Of a stretch of DNA of 64,000 nt, positions 8,685-16,959 are shown piece after piece. Source of the DNA: Desulfuromonas versatilis (GTDB taxonomy: Bacteria > Desulfobacterota > Desulfuromonadia > Desulfuromonadales > NIT-T3); the NCBI RefSeq assembly GCF_019704135.1, contig NZ_AP024355.1, positions 2,784,001 through 2,848,000 on the forward strand, written 5' to 3'. Within the stretch, counting starts at the first letter, position 1. The number at the start of each line of letters is the position of its first letter. The notes beneath the pieces are model-generated. The model was not told the DNA's origin and did no database searches. It worked only from the letters and a program-made list of their open reading frames with translations. The position numbers and the translations under genes are program-made.

Positions 8685-9107
8685 ATGAACGAAAAAATCG
8701 AGGTGGACATCCGGGTCCCGAACCAGACCCGCTACCTGGGGTTGATCGGCAAGATCGGTGAAGACATCGCCCGCACCCTGCGACGCTACAAGGGAGACCG
8801 GGAAGAGCTGGCCTATCACCTCAATCTGGTTCTGACCGAGGCCATGACCAATGCGATCCGCCACGCCAATGAGGACGACCCCAAAAAGGAGGTCCACATC
8901 GTCATCAGCATCCAGGATGAAAACCTCAATATCAAGGTCTTTGATCAAGGCCAGGGATTCGATGTCTGTGCCATCTCCACCCCCGATTTCAAAGGCCTGG
9001 ACGAGCATGGCCGGGGCGTCTTCATCATCCGCACCCTGATGGATGAAGTGACCTATCGGAAACTTGACGGCGGCAACGTCCTGGAGATGATAAAAGCCCT
9101 CCGCTAA
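8685..9107 (+). CDS. RsbW-like anti-sigma serine kinase (HATPase_c)
   Basis: 140 residues from ATG 8685. A GTG at 8637 would add 16 residues unlike the family, so I prefer the ATG. HATPase_c domain with N-box (LTEAMTNAIRHA), G1 box (VFDQGQGFD) and G2 box (DEHGRGVFII). Proteins of this type phosphorylate the STAS antagonist and bind a sigma factor or another target. No sigma factor gene is nearby, so the target is unknown. Confidence 0.92.
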   Translation: MNEKIEVDIRVPNQTRYLGLIGKIGEDIARTLRRYKGDREELAYHLNLVLTEAMTNAIRHANEDDPKKEVHIVISIQDENLNIKVFDQGQGFDVCAISTPDFKGLDEHGRGVFIIRTLMDEVTYRKLDGGNVLEMIKALR

Positions 9108-9110
9108 GAG

Positions 9111-9761
9111 TCAGGTACTCCCTTCCCCCTGCCCCCCCGGCATTCCCAGCACCCATTCGACAAGCTCCCCGTGCCCGGAAATCGTCCGGGCCCCCTCGGC
9201 CTGCCACTTGTAAGCCGCAAAAGGCACACCGGCGCTCCGGGCGGCATCCCGGTCCAATTCCGAATCACCGACAAACAGCAGCTCGTTCATGCCAAGGCCC
9301 AGCTCGCGGGCGGCCATCAGCAGCATATCCGGATAAGGCTTGGGCCGGGGTACATGGCGGCAGGTGACTACCGCGCTGAAGTAGCGGGAAAGATCGAAAT
9401 ATTCCAGGATCTCCGGCATGCTGGTGCCGCGGTTGGTGGCGACCGCCAAGGGCATCTTTGCCGAAAGGAGACTGAGCGCCTCGGCCATGCCTGGTTCGGG
9501 GGTCATATGCGGAATGAACCGGCGGTAATTCATGGCCGCGGCCACCTCGAGGGCCCGTACCGCCAGGGCCGGCCCCAACAGCACCTCGAACACCCGGGGG
9601 CTGGCGGCGGTGTGACAGAGATGGGCCCTCTCCCGGTCATCCGGGGATACCGGCGCGACCCCGAACTCATCCAGCACCGCATTGTAATAGGCCAGGTTGG
9701 CCTGGCGGCTTTCGAAAAGCACCCCGTCACAGTCGAAAATGATTCCCCGTGGTCCGATCAT
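9111..9761 (-). CDS. HAD-superfamily hydrolase, phosphoglycolate-phosphatase-like
   Basis: 216 residues. HAD motif I FDCDGVLFES near the N-terminus, motif II region LAVATNRG, conserved lysine in RPKPYPDM and motif IV FVGDSELDRDAA. The cap domain lies between residues about 20 and 90. Likely a small-molecule phosphatase such as phosphoglycolate phosphatase; the exact substrate cannot be read from sequence. Its ATG overlaps the lgt stop (ATGA), so the pair is co-translated. Confidence 0.85.
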   Translation of the reverse strand: MIGPRGIIFDCDGVLFESRQANLAYYNAVLDEFGVAPVSPDDRERAHLCHTAASPRVFEVLLGPALAVRALEVAAAMNYRRFIPHMTPEPGMAEALSLLSAKMPLAVATNRGTSMPEILEYFDLSRYFSAVVTCRHVPRPKPYPDMLLMAARELGLGMNELLFVGDSELDRDAARSAGVPFAAYKWQAEGARTISGHGELVEWVLGMPGGQGEGST

Positions 9762-10543
9762 GGCTGAATTATTCGCCTCCGGCAGTAAAGGATTCCAGCC
9801 ACTCCAATCAGAACCATCGGGATCGACAGCAGTTGCCCCATGGTTGCGCCGGCCCAGAGAAATCCCAGGTGGGCATCGGGTTGCCGGAAAAACTCGACGA
9901 TAACCCGAAATCCGCCGTAAAGGGCAAAGAAGCTGAAAAACGGAACTCCGTGGGGCGCCTTGCGGGAATGCAGCCACCAGAGCACGGCGAACAGGACGGC
10001 CCCTTCGAGAAACGCCTCGTAGAGCTGGCTGGGGTGCCGGGGCTCGGGGCCGGCCCCGGGGAACACCATCCCCCAGGGGACATCGGTTACCCGCCCCCAC
10101 AGCTCGCCGTTGATGAAGTTGCCGATCCTGCCCAGCCCCAGACCGATGGAGGCTGCGGTGACCAGGATATCGCCGACCAGCAGGGGCGGGAACTTGCGCC
10201 GCAGGCAGAACAGGCTCGCCGCGACGATCACCCCGAGCAACCCGCCATGGAAACTCATCCCCCCCTCCCACACGGCGAAAATCTCCAGGGGATGCCGGAT
10301 ATAATAGGAAAAATTGTAAAACAGGGTATAACCGAATCGCCCCCCCAGTATAACCCCCAGCACACAGTAGAACAGGAGGTCGGAGAGGGTGTCACCGGTC
10401 AGCCCGATGTTGCGCTTTGCTGCCAGGGCACGGATGACGAAATAGGCGATCAGGAAGCCGAGCAGGTACATCAGGCCGTACCAGCGCACGGCCAGCGGGC
10501 CTACACTGAAAATCACCGGGTCGATCTGTGGATAGGTAAGCAT
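9758..10543 (-). CDS. lgt: Prolipoprotein diacylglyceryl transferase
   Basis: 261 residues with about seven membrane helices. Transfers diacylglycerol from phosphatidylglycerol to the lipobox cysteine of prolipoproteins in the inner membrane. The Lgt signature GRIGNFINGELWGR is present, followed by HPSQLYEAFLEG. Length is normal. It sits between the pseudouridine synthase and HAD genes in one minus-strand operon. Several lipobox proteins encoded elsewhere in this window would be its substrates. Confidence 0.96.
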   Translation of the reverse strand: MLTYPQIDPVIFSVGPLAVRWYGLMYLLGFLIAYFVIRALAAKRNIGLTGDTLSDLLFYCVLGVILGGRFGYTLFYNFSYYIRHPLEIFAVWEGGMSFHGGLLGVIVAASLFCLRRKFPPLLVGDILVTAASIGLGLGRIGNFINGELWGRVTDVPWGMVFPGAGPEPRHPSQLYEAFLEGAVLFAVLWWLHSRKAPHGVPFFSFFALYGGFRVIVEFFRQPDAHLGFLWAGATMGQLLSIPMVLIGVAGILYCRRRIIQP

Positions 10544-10560
10544 GAAATATCCTTGCAGTT

Positions 10561-11496
10561 TCAGCTCGGGTTTTGACGCAGCACCTTCATCAGATGCTCC
10601 ATGTCAGCAGGGATGGGAGCTTCGATATCGAGCGCATCTTTGCTGACCGGGTGCGGTAGCGAAAGCCTCCAGGAGTGAAGCATCTGCCGGGGGATCGGCT
10701 CGCCGCAAATCCGGTCGGGCCCGCCGTAGCGGACATCGCCCAACAGGGGGTGGCCACGTTCGGCAAAATGCGCCCTGATTTGATGTGAGCGCCCGGTGAG
10801 CAGTTCGATCTCGACCAGGCAGGCGCCGGGGAAGCTCTCCACCACCCGATAACGGGTGATCGCCTCCTTGCCGCCCCTTGCGACCGAGCGCACCAGGTTG
10901 CTGGCCCGATTTCGGGCCAGTTGGGAGCGGATCTCCCCCGCGGCGGGCTCGGGCTGCCCCGCAACCAGCGCCAGGTAGAGTTTGCCCACGTCCCGCCCGG
11001 AAAACAGGGCGGTCAAGGGCCGATGGGCACGGGGGTGGATGGAAAAAATCATGACCCCGGAGGTATCGCGGTCGAGGCGCTGGACCATGCCCAGGGCCGG
11101 GCGCTGCTGTGGCCGAGCGGGGTCCTGCAGGTAGCGAAGCAGGGCATCGTAGAGGGTGCCCCGGTAGCGCGCCGGGGTTGGCTGGGTTTCCACCCCCGCG
11201 GGCTTGTCGATTGCCAGACAATAGCGGTCCTGGAGCAGAATCTGCCCTGCAGAAAGGGCGAAGGGCTCGAGGGGAAGCCCATCGAGAAAGACCTCCACCA
11301 CCTCCCCAGCCCCTACCGGATGTGAACAGCGCCGCACCCGGCGCCCGCCGACGTGCACACCACCGATATCTACGACCTTGCGGAAAAAACTGCGCGACAG
11401 CTCATCGGTTGCCGCAGCTACGAATTGATCAAGGCGCATTCCCGCCACGTCGGAACCGGGAGTAAAGCGGTACAATTTTCTGCTCGGCGAATTCAT
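10561..11496 (-). CDS. RluA-family RNA pseudouridine synthase with S4 domain
   Basis: 311 residues. N-terminal S4 RNA-binding domain (about 14-75), then the catalytic domain with VQRLDRDTSGVMIF, whose aspartate is the conserved nucleophile, and RSHQIRAHF near the C-terminus. RluA-type enzymes convert uridines in rRNA or tRNA to pseudouridine; the position modified cannot be told from sequence (RluC/RluD-like organisation). First gene of the rlu-lgt-HAD operon. Confidence 0.9.
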   Translation of the reverse strand: MNSPSRKLYRFTPGSDVAGMRLDQFVAAATDELSRSFFRKVVDIGGVHVGGRRVRRCSHPVGAGEVVEVFLDGLPLEPFALSAGQILLQDRYCLAIDKPAGVETQPTPARYRGTLYDALLRYLQDPARPQQRPALGMVQRLDRDTSGVMIFSIHPRAHRPLTALFSGRDVGKLYLALVAGQPEPAAGEIRSQLARNRASNLVRSVARGGKEAITRYRVVESFPGACLVEIELLTGRSHQIRAHFAERGHPLLGDVRYGGPDRICGEPIPRQMLHSWRLSLPHPVSKDALDIEAPIPADMEHLMKVLRQNPS

Positions 11497-11616
11497 CGGC
11501 TAAAAGAGCTCCGGGAAAAGACTCGATCGGGCTGGCATCCTAGCACAAAATCGCCCAGAACCAAAGCATCCGCGGGAGGCACCCATTGTTATTCGCCAGG
11601 TGTCACCCTCGCCGCA

Positions 11617-11644
11617 TTGCGGCGCGAACCCACTGGGCTATAAT
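11617..11644 (+). promoter_or_regulatory. Sigma70-type promoter of the dehydrogenase gene
   Basis: TTGCGG at 11617-11622, 16-bp spacer, perfect TATAAT at 11639-11644. The start codon with AGGAGGG (11668-11674) is at 11678. Confidence 0.65.
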
Positions 11645-11677
11645 GAAAAACAAATCAAAAATGACTCAGGAGGGTTC

Positions 11678-12781
11678 ATGGAGATCGACACCCTGTGGGA
11701 AACGTTCTACGACGACCTCGGCCCGGAAAAGATCATTCACATCCATGACCCACGTTCAGGCCTTAAAGCGATCGTGGTGATCGACAACGTGGCCCGGGGC
11801 CCGGCCATCGGCGGGGTGCGCCTGGCCCCCGACATCACCACCGAGGAGGTTTTCCGCCTGGCCCGGGCCATGACCCTGAAGAACGCCGCCGCCGGCCTGC
11901 GCCATGGAGGGGCCAAGTCCGGCATCATCGGAGACCCCCACCTTGCCGACAAGGAGCCGCTGATTCGGGCCTTCGCCCGGCGGATCCGGACCCTGACAGA
12001 CTACATCCCCGGCCCGGACATGGGCACGAACGAGCATTGCATGGCCTGGGTCAACGATGAGATAGGCCGTTGCGTGGGGTTGCCCAGGTCCCTGGGTGGG
12101 GTCCCCCTGGATGAGATCGGCGCCACCGGCTTCGGAGTGGCGGTGGCCGCCGAGTTGGCCCTGCCCCACGCTGGGCTCAGCCTGCAAGGAGCCAGCGTCG
12201 CGGTGCAGGGATTCGGCAACGTCGGCAGGCACGCCGCGCGGTTCCTCGAGCAAAAAGGGGCGAGGCTGGTTGCGGCCAGCGATTCCCGGGGCACAGCCTA
12301 CAAAAAGGGCGGATTGGACGTCGCCACCCTGATCGACGCCAAGCAGCGGGGCGGTTCGGTCATCTCATTGCCGGGGGCGGAAATTTTGCCGAGCGAAAAT
12401 GTGGTGGAAATCCCCTGCGACCTGCTGATCCCCGCAGCCAGGCCCGATGTGATCCACGACGACAATGTCGAACGGGTTCAGGCCCGGGTGATCATCGAGG
12501 GGGCCAACATTCCGATTACCGAATCAGCGGAAAAGCGGCTCCACCAGCGAAACATCCTTTGCATCCCCGACTTCATCGCCAACGCGGGGGGGGTCATCTG
12601 CGGTGCCGTGGAATATCGTGGCGGTAGCGAGGCCGAGGCGTTTGCGGTCATCCGGGAGAAAATTGCCGAGAACACCCGGGAAATGCTTGCCTTGATGGAG
12701 ATAAAGGGGTTGCCGCCCAGGGGGGCGGCCCAATCGATGGCCGAGGCCAGGGTGCGTAACGCCATGGCCTTCAGGCGCTGA
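11678..12781 (+). CDS. Glu/Leu/Phe/Val dehydrogenase family protein
   Basis: 367 residues from ATG 11678, preceded by AGGAGGG. An earlier in-frame start at 11600 lies upstream of the promoter and is rejected. N-terminal dimerisation/substrate domain with GLRHGGAKSGI carrying the catalytic lysine, then an NAD(P)-binding domain with VQGFGNVGRHAA. Length and the IGGVR segment fit the leucine/phenylalanine/valine dehydrogenase branch better than typical glutamate dehydrogenase (over 410 residues). It would interconvert an amino acid and its 2-oxo acid plus ammonia. Single-gene unit. Confidence 0.88.
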   Translation: MEIDTLWETFYDDLGPEKIIHIHDPRSGLKAIVVIDNVARGPAIGGVRLAPDITTEEVFRLARAMTLKNAAAGLRHGGAKSGIIGDPHLADKEPLIRAFARRIRTLTDYIPGPDMGTNEHCMAWVNDEIGRCVGLPRSLGGVPLDEIGATGFGVAVAAELALPHAGLSLQGASVAVQGFGNVGRHAARFLEQKGARLVAASDSRGTAYKKGGLDVATLIDAKQRGGSVISLPGAEILPSENVVEIPCDLLIPAARPDVIHDDNVERVQARVIIEGANIPITESAEKRLHQRNILCIPDFIANAGGVICGAVEYRGGSEAEAFAVIREKIAENTREMLALMEIKGLPPRGAAQSMAEARVRNAMAFRR

Positions 12782-12982
12782 ACCGGACCACCTGCATTCA
12801 GGCGGCCAGGCCATCCTCGCCAAAGGAAGGCAGCCTCAGGATGGGATAAGTTCCCCTGCCCGCGCCCCCCTGGGGATGCATAAACGGGCGATGAAGGGCG
12901 CGATCGCTCAAGAAGCGGAAAACGTCCACGCACCCCGGTCCATTGGGGCGGCCAGCGGGCACAACTATTTTTATTTCTGTAC

Positions 12983-13010
12983 TTGACACTTCTTTAGGAA
13001 GTGCTAATAT
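12983..13010 (+). promoter_or_regulatory. Strong sigma70 promoter of 6S RNA with inverted repeat in the spacer
   Basis: TTGACA at 12983-12988, 16-bp spacer and TAATAT at 13005-13010. A perfect inverted repeat CACTTC-N5-GAAGTG covers 12987-13003, between and touching both hexamers. That is a good position for a repressor site. Transcription would start near 13017, about 27 bases before the predicted mature 6S end. Confidence 0.7.
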
Positions 13011-13043
13011 TCAAACCAAGTCGAAAGCTTCAGGTCTTTGACA

Positions 13044-13217
13044 ATCTCTAGGATGCGCGACAAGAAGCCTCGTGGCGTTGGCCAACATTATCAACACCGG
13101 CCCTGGTCAAAGCAGCGGTGAGCCTGCCCATCTCGAATGGGACGCCTAAAGCGGCTTTCAGGGGCTTTCAATAGTTCCATGGTCGAGACTTCGAGCTGCT
13201 ACCGGCATCCTGGAGGC
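13044..13217 (+). ncRNA. ssrS: 6S RNA
   Basis: About 174 nt. The ends pair in an 11-bp closing stem (13046-13056 with 13205-13215, one G-U), resembling the E. coli pair UCUCUGAGAUG/GGCAUCUCGGAGA. The apical part has the family signature GGTGAGCCTGCC, hairpin CCCAT-ctcga-ATGGG (13127-13141), then GCCTAAA. A small 3' hairpin (TCGAGACTTCGA) also matches the 6S layout. 6S RNA mimics an open promoter and binds housekeeping RNA polymerase. It has its own promoter but no terminator at its 3' end. Confidence 0.82.
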
Positions 13218-13222
13218 CTTTC

Positions 13223-13413
13223 AGATTGGCATTACCCGGCCCACACGACCCAGGTTTACGCGCCAGTTCGCGGGGGTAGGATGGAAAGCCCCTGCAGCCA
13301 AGGAAAATCGAAAGATGTGTTGCCATGTCAGGTCCGCGCGGAGCTGAACCTGGAACCTTCGAGTAGAATTCGGGATGGGGCTGGCGAGAGGCGGGTCGTG
13401 GTAATGCCAATCC
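13223..13413 (+). ncRNA. Unidentified structured RNA directly downstream of 6S RNA
   Basis: The ends form 20 bp of perfect pairing: 13224-13235 (GATTGGCATTAC) with 13401-13412, and 13244-13251 (CACGACCC) with 13393-13400, leaving an 8-base bulge on the 5' side. Further inside, CGCCAG (13261-13266) pairs with CTGGCG (13381-13386). Internal hairpins include GGGG/CCCC (13273-13276 with 13289-13292) and CAGGT/ACCTG (13329-13333 with 13348-13352). No reading frame is convincing. It starts within six bases of the predicted 6S end and is followed by a strong terminator, so it probably shares the 6S transcript. I do not recognise the family. Confidence 0.6.
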
Positions 13414-13420
13414 AGCAAAA

Positions 13421-13464
13421 ACAAAGACCCCGTTCCTGGGAACGGGGTCTTTGTTTTTTTTTTG
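13421..13464 (+). terminator. Strong intrinsic terminator of the 6S/structured RNA unit
   Basis: A stem of about 15 bp (13421-13435 with 13440-13454) followed by a run of ten T. The other strand ends in a shorter T-run, so it may also stop minus-strand transcription from the thioesterase gene. Confidence 0.92.
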
Positions 13465-13493
13465 GGGGGGCTGGCAGGGGCCTCTGCTCCAGA

Positions 13494-13883
13494 TCATCCC
13501 TGAGCGTCGAGGACATGCCCATCAAGCACGTAACAGGTAAACACCCCCTCGAAAACCACCTTCGAGGTCATTACCACGCATTCGACCTGGCGTTTTTTTC
13601 CTTTTTCTTCGACAACCCGGGCCGTTGCTTCCAGCACCTCTCCGCAGACTACCGGGGCGAGAAACCGGGTCTGAGCGGCCCCCAAAACGACATTGGGATC
13701 GTTGACCGCCAGCATGGCGGCATAATCGGCAAGCCCGAATGTGAATCCGCCGTGGACCAGTCCGCGATCGTCCGCGCTCATTTCTGCCAGCGTCTCGAGC
13801 CGGACGCGGGCAACTCCAGGGCTGATTTCGACCGGCTGGCCGACCAGTCGGAGGGAGATTCCGAGATGGGTTCTGGGCTCCAT
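13494..13883 (-). CDS. Hotdog-fold (PaaI-like) thioesterase
   Basis: 129 residues. Single hotdog domain with the helix motif GLVHGGFTFGLADYAAM typical of the PaaI/4HBT group, followed by the beta strands of the fold. Likely hydrolyses acyl-CoA thioesters, but the substrate is unknown and an active acidic residue is not certain. Last gene on the minus strand before the bidirectional terminator. Confidence 0.8.
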   Translation of the reverse strand: MEPRTHLGISLRLVGQPVEISPGVARVRLETLAEMSADDRGLVHGGFTFGLADYAAMLAVNDPNVVLGAAQTRFLAPVVCGEVLEATARVVEEKGKKRQVECVVMTSKVVFEGVFTCYVLDGHVLDAQG

Positions 13884-13932
13884 GAGATTCTCCTAGATGG
13901 CAGGACGTGTAGTGGGGTCAGAATCGCCGGAG

Positions 13933-14220
13933 TCAGTCCAGCTCCGAATTCACCCGCTCCCGAAGCTCCTTGCCGGTTTTGAAGAAAGGAGTCTTCTTGG
14001 CAGGAATCTTGACCACGTCGCCGCTTTTGGGGTTTCTGGCTTCCCGTGCGTTGCGCTCGCGGATGGTGAAGGAGCCGAAGCCGCGGATTTCCACCCGGTC
14101 CCCTTCGATCAGGGCATTGCCGATGCTATCGAATATGGTGTTGACGACCAGTTCGGCCTCCTTCTTGTTCACCATACCGTTACTGTAGGACAGCCTCTCG
14201 ATAAGTTCACTTTTGGTCAT
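13933..14220 (-). CDS. ihfB: Integration host factor beta subunit / HU-family DNA-binding protein
   Basis: 95 residues, normal for IHF/HU. Starts MTKSELIERLSY, as IhfB does. The DNA-bending beta-arm region includes RNPKSGDVVKIPAKK, and the C-terminal helix is GKELRERV. Lies 12 bp downstream of sppA. In many Proteobacteria ihfB sits just behind rpsA, as here with sppA in between, which supports the IHF-beta assignment over generic HU. Confidence 0.92.
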   Translation of the reverse strand: MTKSELIERLSYSNGMVNKKEAELVVNTIFDSIGNALIEGDRVEIRGFGSFTIRERNAREARNPKSGDVVKIPAKKTPFFKTGKELRERVNSELD

Positions 14221-14232
14221 GCGAATCGCCTC

Positions 14233-15123
14233 CTATTTTACACCAGACCACAAGAATTGAGGACCAGCCCCGCCCCTCTCCTGCAAACCGCGCTGCAGCT
14301 GGCTGGCTGTCTCTTCGATCAGGTAATCAAAAATTTTCGGTTTTTTTTCGGCCGGGTAGATGACCCTGGGCTCTCCCTCGATGCCGGCCATCCGGGCTGC
14401 GACGTCAATGGCGTCCTGCAGGTTGCCAAGCTCGTCGACTAACCCCTGCTCCAAGGCCTGCCGCCCGGTAAAGATGCGGCCATCGGCCAGGGGCGCGACC
14501 TCCTCGGTGGTCATTTGCCGGCCTTCAGCCACCGCCGAAACAAACTGCGCATGGACGTCGTCGATCAGGGACTGCAGAATGGCCCGATCCGCTTCGCTCA
14601 TGGGGCGCACCGGAGAACCGATGTCCTTGTGTTCGCCGCTCTTCACCACCTGGCTTTTGAGGCCGATCTTTTCCAGCAGTTCCTGGAAATTGGTGAACTC
14701 CATGATCACCCCGATGCTGCCGGTGATGGTGCCGGGGTTGGCGAGGATGCTGCGGGCCGGAGCGGCAACGTAGTACCCCCCGGAGGCGGCGACGGAGCCC
14801 ATGGAGGCCACCACCGGCTTGATTTCGTTGGCCTTGCGGACTTCCTCGTAGATTTCCTGTGAAGGCCCCACTCCCCCGCCGGGAGAGTCGATCCTCAGGA
14901 CAATGGCCTTTACCGAGGAGTCCTCTCGGAAATTTACCAATTGTTCATTGATGGTCTTCGAAGCGGTGATCACACCCGCTATTTCGATGACCCCGATCTT
15001 TTCCCCGATGGGAAAGCTTCTGGAAGGACCTGACAAACCGGATACGGCGTACACCAGGGCCAGAAAAAAAAGAAAGATGGCGCCCAGAGTCAGGAATGCC
15101 ATCAGGAAGGGACGCTTTTTCAT
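14233..15123 (-). CDS. sppA: Signal peptide peptidase SppA, short (36K) type
   Basis: 296 residues. One N-terminal membrane helix (about 8-28). Catalytic serine in MGSVAASGGYYVAA and the lysine in KSGEHKDIGS, as in single-domain SppA (S49 family). Degrades cleaved signal peptides in the membrane. It follows rpsA after a terminator, so transcription from rpsA is at least partly blocked. Confidence 0.93.
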   Translation of the reverse strand: MKKRPFLMAFLTLGAIFLFFLALVYAVSGLSGPSRSFPIGEKIGVIEIAGVITASKTINEQLVNFREDSSVKAIVLRIDSPGGGVGPSQEIYEEVRKANEIKPVVASMGSVAASGGYYVAAPARSILANPGTITGSIGVIMEFTNFQELLEKIGLKSQVVKSGEHKDIGSPVRPMSEADRAILQSLIDDVHAQFVSAVAEGRQMTTEEVAPLADGRIFTGRQALEQGLVDELGNLQDAIDVAARMAGIEGEPRVIYPAEKKPKIFDYLIEETASQLQRGLQERGGAGPQFLWSGVK

Positions 15124-15134
15124 AACCTAGTCCG

Positions 15135-15169
15135 GAAAAACCCCTGCGGCCTTGGCCGCAGGGGTTTTA
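15135..15169 (-). terminator. Intrinsic terminator after rpsA
   Basis: An 11-bp GC-rich stem (15141-15151 with 15154-15164) flanked by T-runs on both strands. It lies between the rpsA stop and the sppA start. Confidence 0.85.
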
Positions 15170-15187
15170 TCGCAGGCAAGAAATAGA

Positions 15188-16930
15188 TTATTCTTCGTCT
15201 TTGCCGGTGTTGGCTTTGCCCAGCGCCCCCTGGAGAAGATCTCCCAGGTTCGAAGTGGCGCTCTTCTGGGCACCGAGGAACGCGTCGACCTCGGCCTTCT
15301 CCTTCTGGTCGGAGAGGTGCTTGATGGACAGGGCGATCTTGCGCTCGGCGGTGTCCACGTGCAACACCACCGCTTCGAGATCGTCGCCAACCTTGGCGAA
15401 GTTCTTGGGCGTGTCGATCTTCTCCTTGCTGATCTCGGAGACGTGAATCAGCCCTTCGATCCCCTCTTCAACCTCCACAAAGATGCCGAAGTCGGTCACC
15501 GAGGTGACTTTGCCCTTGATGATGGTGCCCGGAGCGTAGCGGGTGGGGATGGAAGACCAGGGGTCTTCGGCCAACTGCTTGACGCCCAGAGAGAAGCGCT
15601 CGTTCTCACGATCGATATTCAGCACCACGGCCCGCACCAGGTCGCTCTTCTTGTAGATTTCCGAAGGATGCTTGATGCGTTTGGTCCAGGAAAGGTCGGA
15701 GATGTGCACCAGACCGTCGATCCCCTCGTCGACCCCGACGAAGATCCCGAAATCGGTGATGTTCTTGACCTGACCCTCGATGATGGTGCCGATCGGGAAT
15801 TTCTCGCCGATCACATCCCAGGGATTGGGCTCGACCTGCTTAAGGCCCAGGGAGATCCGCCGGTTGGGGATATCCAGGGCAAGCACCACGGACTCAACCT
15901 CATCACCAATGTTGAGGATCTTGTTGGGGTGCTTGATGCGCTTGGTCCAGCTCATTTCAGAGACGTGGATGAGCCCCTCGACACCCTCTTCCAGTTCGAC
16001 AAAGGCGCCGTAATCGGTAAGGCTGACCACCTTGCCGGTGACCTTCTCCCCGACAGGGAATTTCTTCTCGACTTCGAGCCAGGGATCGGGTGCGATCTGC
16101 TTGAGCCCCAAGGAGACACGCTCCTTCTCACGGTCGAATTTAAGCACCTTGACCTTGATCTTGTCGCCCACCGAGATGATGTCCGAGGGGTGATTCACGC
16201 GGCCCCAAGACATGTCGGTGATGTGCAGCAGGCCGTCGATGCCGCCCAGGTCGATGAACGCCCCGTAATCGGTGAGGTTCTTGACCTGGCCCTCGACCAC
16301 CTGACCCTCCTCGAGGGTCTTGAGGGTATCGGAACGCAGCGACTCGCGCTCCTCCTCAAGCAGCACGCGGCGCGAGAGAACGATATTACCGCGGCGCTTA
16401 TTGAGCTTGATGATTTTGAAGCGGAAGGTTTCCCCAAGCATCTTGTCGAGGTTGCGAACCGGCCGCAGATCGACCTGGCTGCCAGGCAGAAACGCGTTGA
16501 CGCCGATATCGACCGACAGCCCGCCCTTGATGCGGGAAACGATGCGCCCTTCAACCACGGCGTTCTCTTCCAGGGTGTTCCAGACCTTCTGCCGGTCGGC
16601 TTTTTCCTTGGAGAGACTGATCAGGCCGTTTTCGTTTTCGGTGCGCTCTATAAGCACGTCGAACTGGTCGCCGACCTTGAGTTCTTTGACTTTGCCGTTC
16701 TCGTCGGTGAACTCGGAGATGGCGATGATCCCTTCGGATTTCCCGCCGACGTCCACCACGACCGTATCAGGATTTACCTGTACGATGGTTCCCAAAACCA
16801 CGTTGCCGGATTTGAGTTCCTTGAGGCTGCTCTCGAACAGGTCCTCGAAGCTCTGTTCCATGTCGTCGAACTCTTCGTCACTGTCCATCATTTCGTCTTC
16901 GTTGTTGAATTTTCCCTTGTTTTCCACCAT
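15188..16930 (-). CDS. rpsA: 30S ribosomal protein S1
   Basis: 580 residues, close to E. coli S1 (557) with an acidic N-terminal extension (DSDEEFDDMEQSFEDLF). Six S1 domains are visible. The last four carry the typical TDYGAF or TDFGIF segment with LIHVSEMSW-like ends. S1 recruits mRNA to the 30S subunit. Downstream neighbours are sppA and ihfB; upstream are ispH and cmk, a common order in this group. The C-terminal segment after the last domain is alanine/lysine-rich. Confidence 0.97.
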   Translation of the reverse strand: MVENKGKFNNEDEMMDSDEEFDDMEQSFEDLFESSLKELKSGNVVLGTIVQVNPDTVVVDVGGKSEGIIAISEFTDENGKVKELKVGDQFDVLIERTENENGLISLSKEKADRQKVWNTLEENAVVEGRIVSRIKGGLSVDIGVNAFLPGSQVDLRPVRNLDKMLGETFRFKIIKLNKRRGNIVLSRRVLLEEERESLRSDTLKTLEEGQVVEGQVKNLTDYGAFIDLGGIDGLLHITDMSWGRVNHPSDIISVGDKIKVKVLKFDREKERVSLGLKQIAPDPWLEVEKKFPVGEKVTGKVVSLTDYGAFVELEEGVEGLIHVSEMSWTKRIKHPNKILNIGDEVESVVLALDIPNRRISLGLKQVEPNPWDVIGEKFPIGTIIEGQVKNITDFGIFVGVDEGIDGLVHISDLSWTKRIKHPSEIYKKSDLVRAVVLNIDRENERFSLGVKQLAEDPWSSIPTRYAPGTIIKGKVTSVTDFGIFVEVEEGIEGLIHVSEISKEKIDTPKNFAKVGDDLEAVVLHVDTAERKIALSIKHLSDQKEKAEVDAFLGAQKSATSNLGDLLQGALGKANTGKDEE

Positions 16931-16959
16931 CAGGTAACCTACCCCCTAGCGATTTTCCC

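Noticed and set aside
12798-12989. A 63-residue minus-strand frame upstream of the 6S promoter
   Set aside because: Its ATG lies inside the TTGACA promoter region, it has no ribosome site, and no family is visible.
13325-13352. Signal recognition particle RNA, because of GTCAGGTCCG
   Set aside because: The required GGAAGCAGC partner strand and tetraloop are absent, and the enclosing 20-bp closing stem does not fit.
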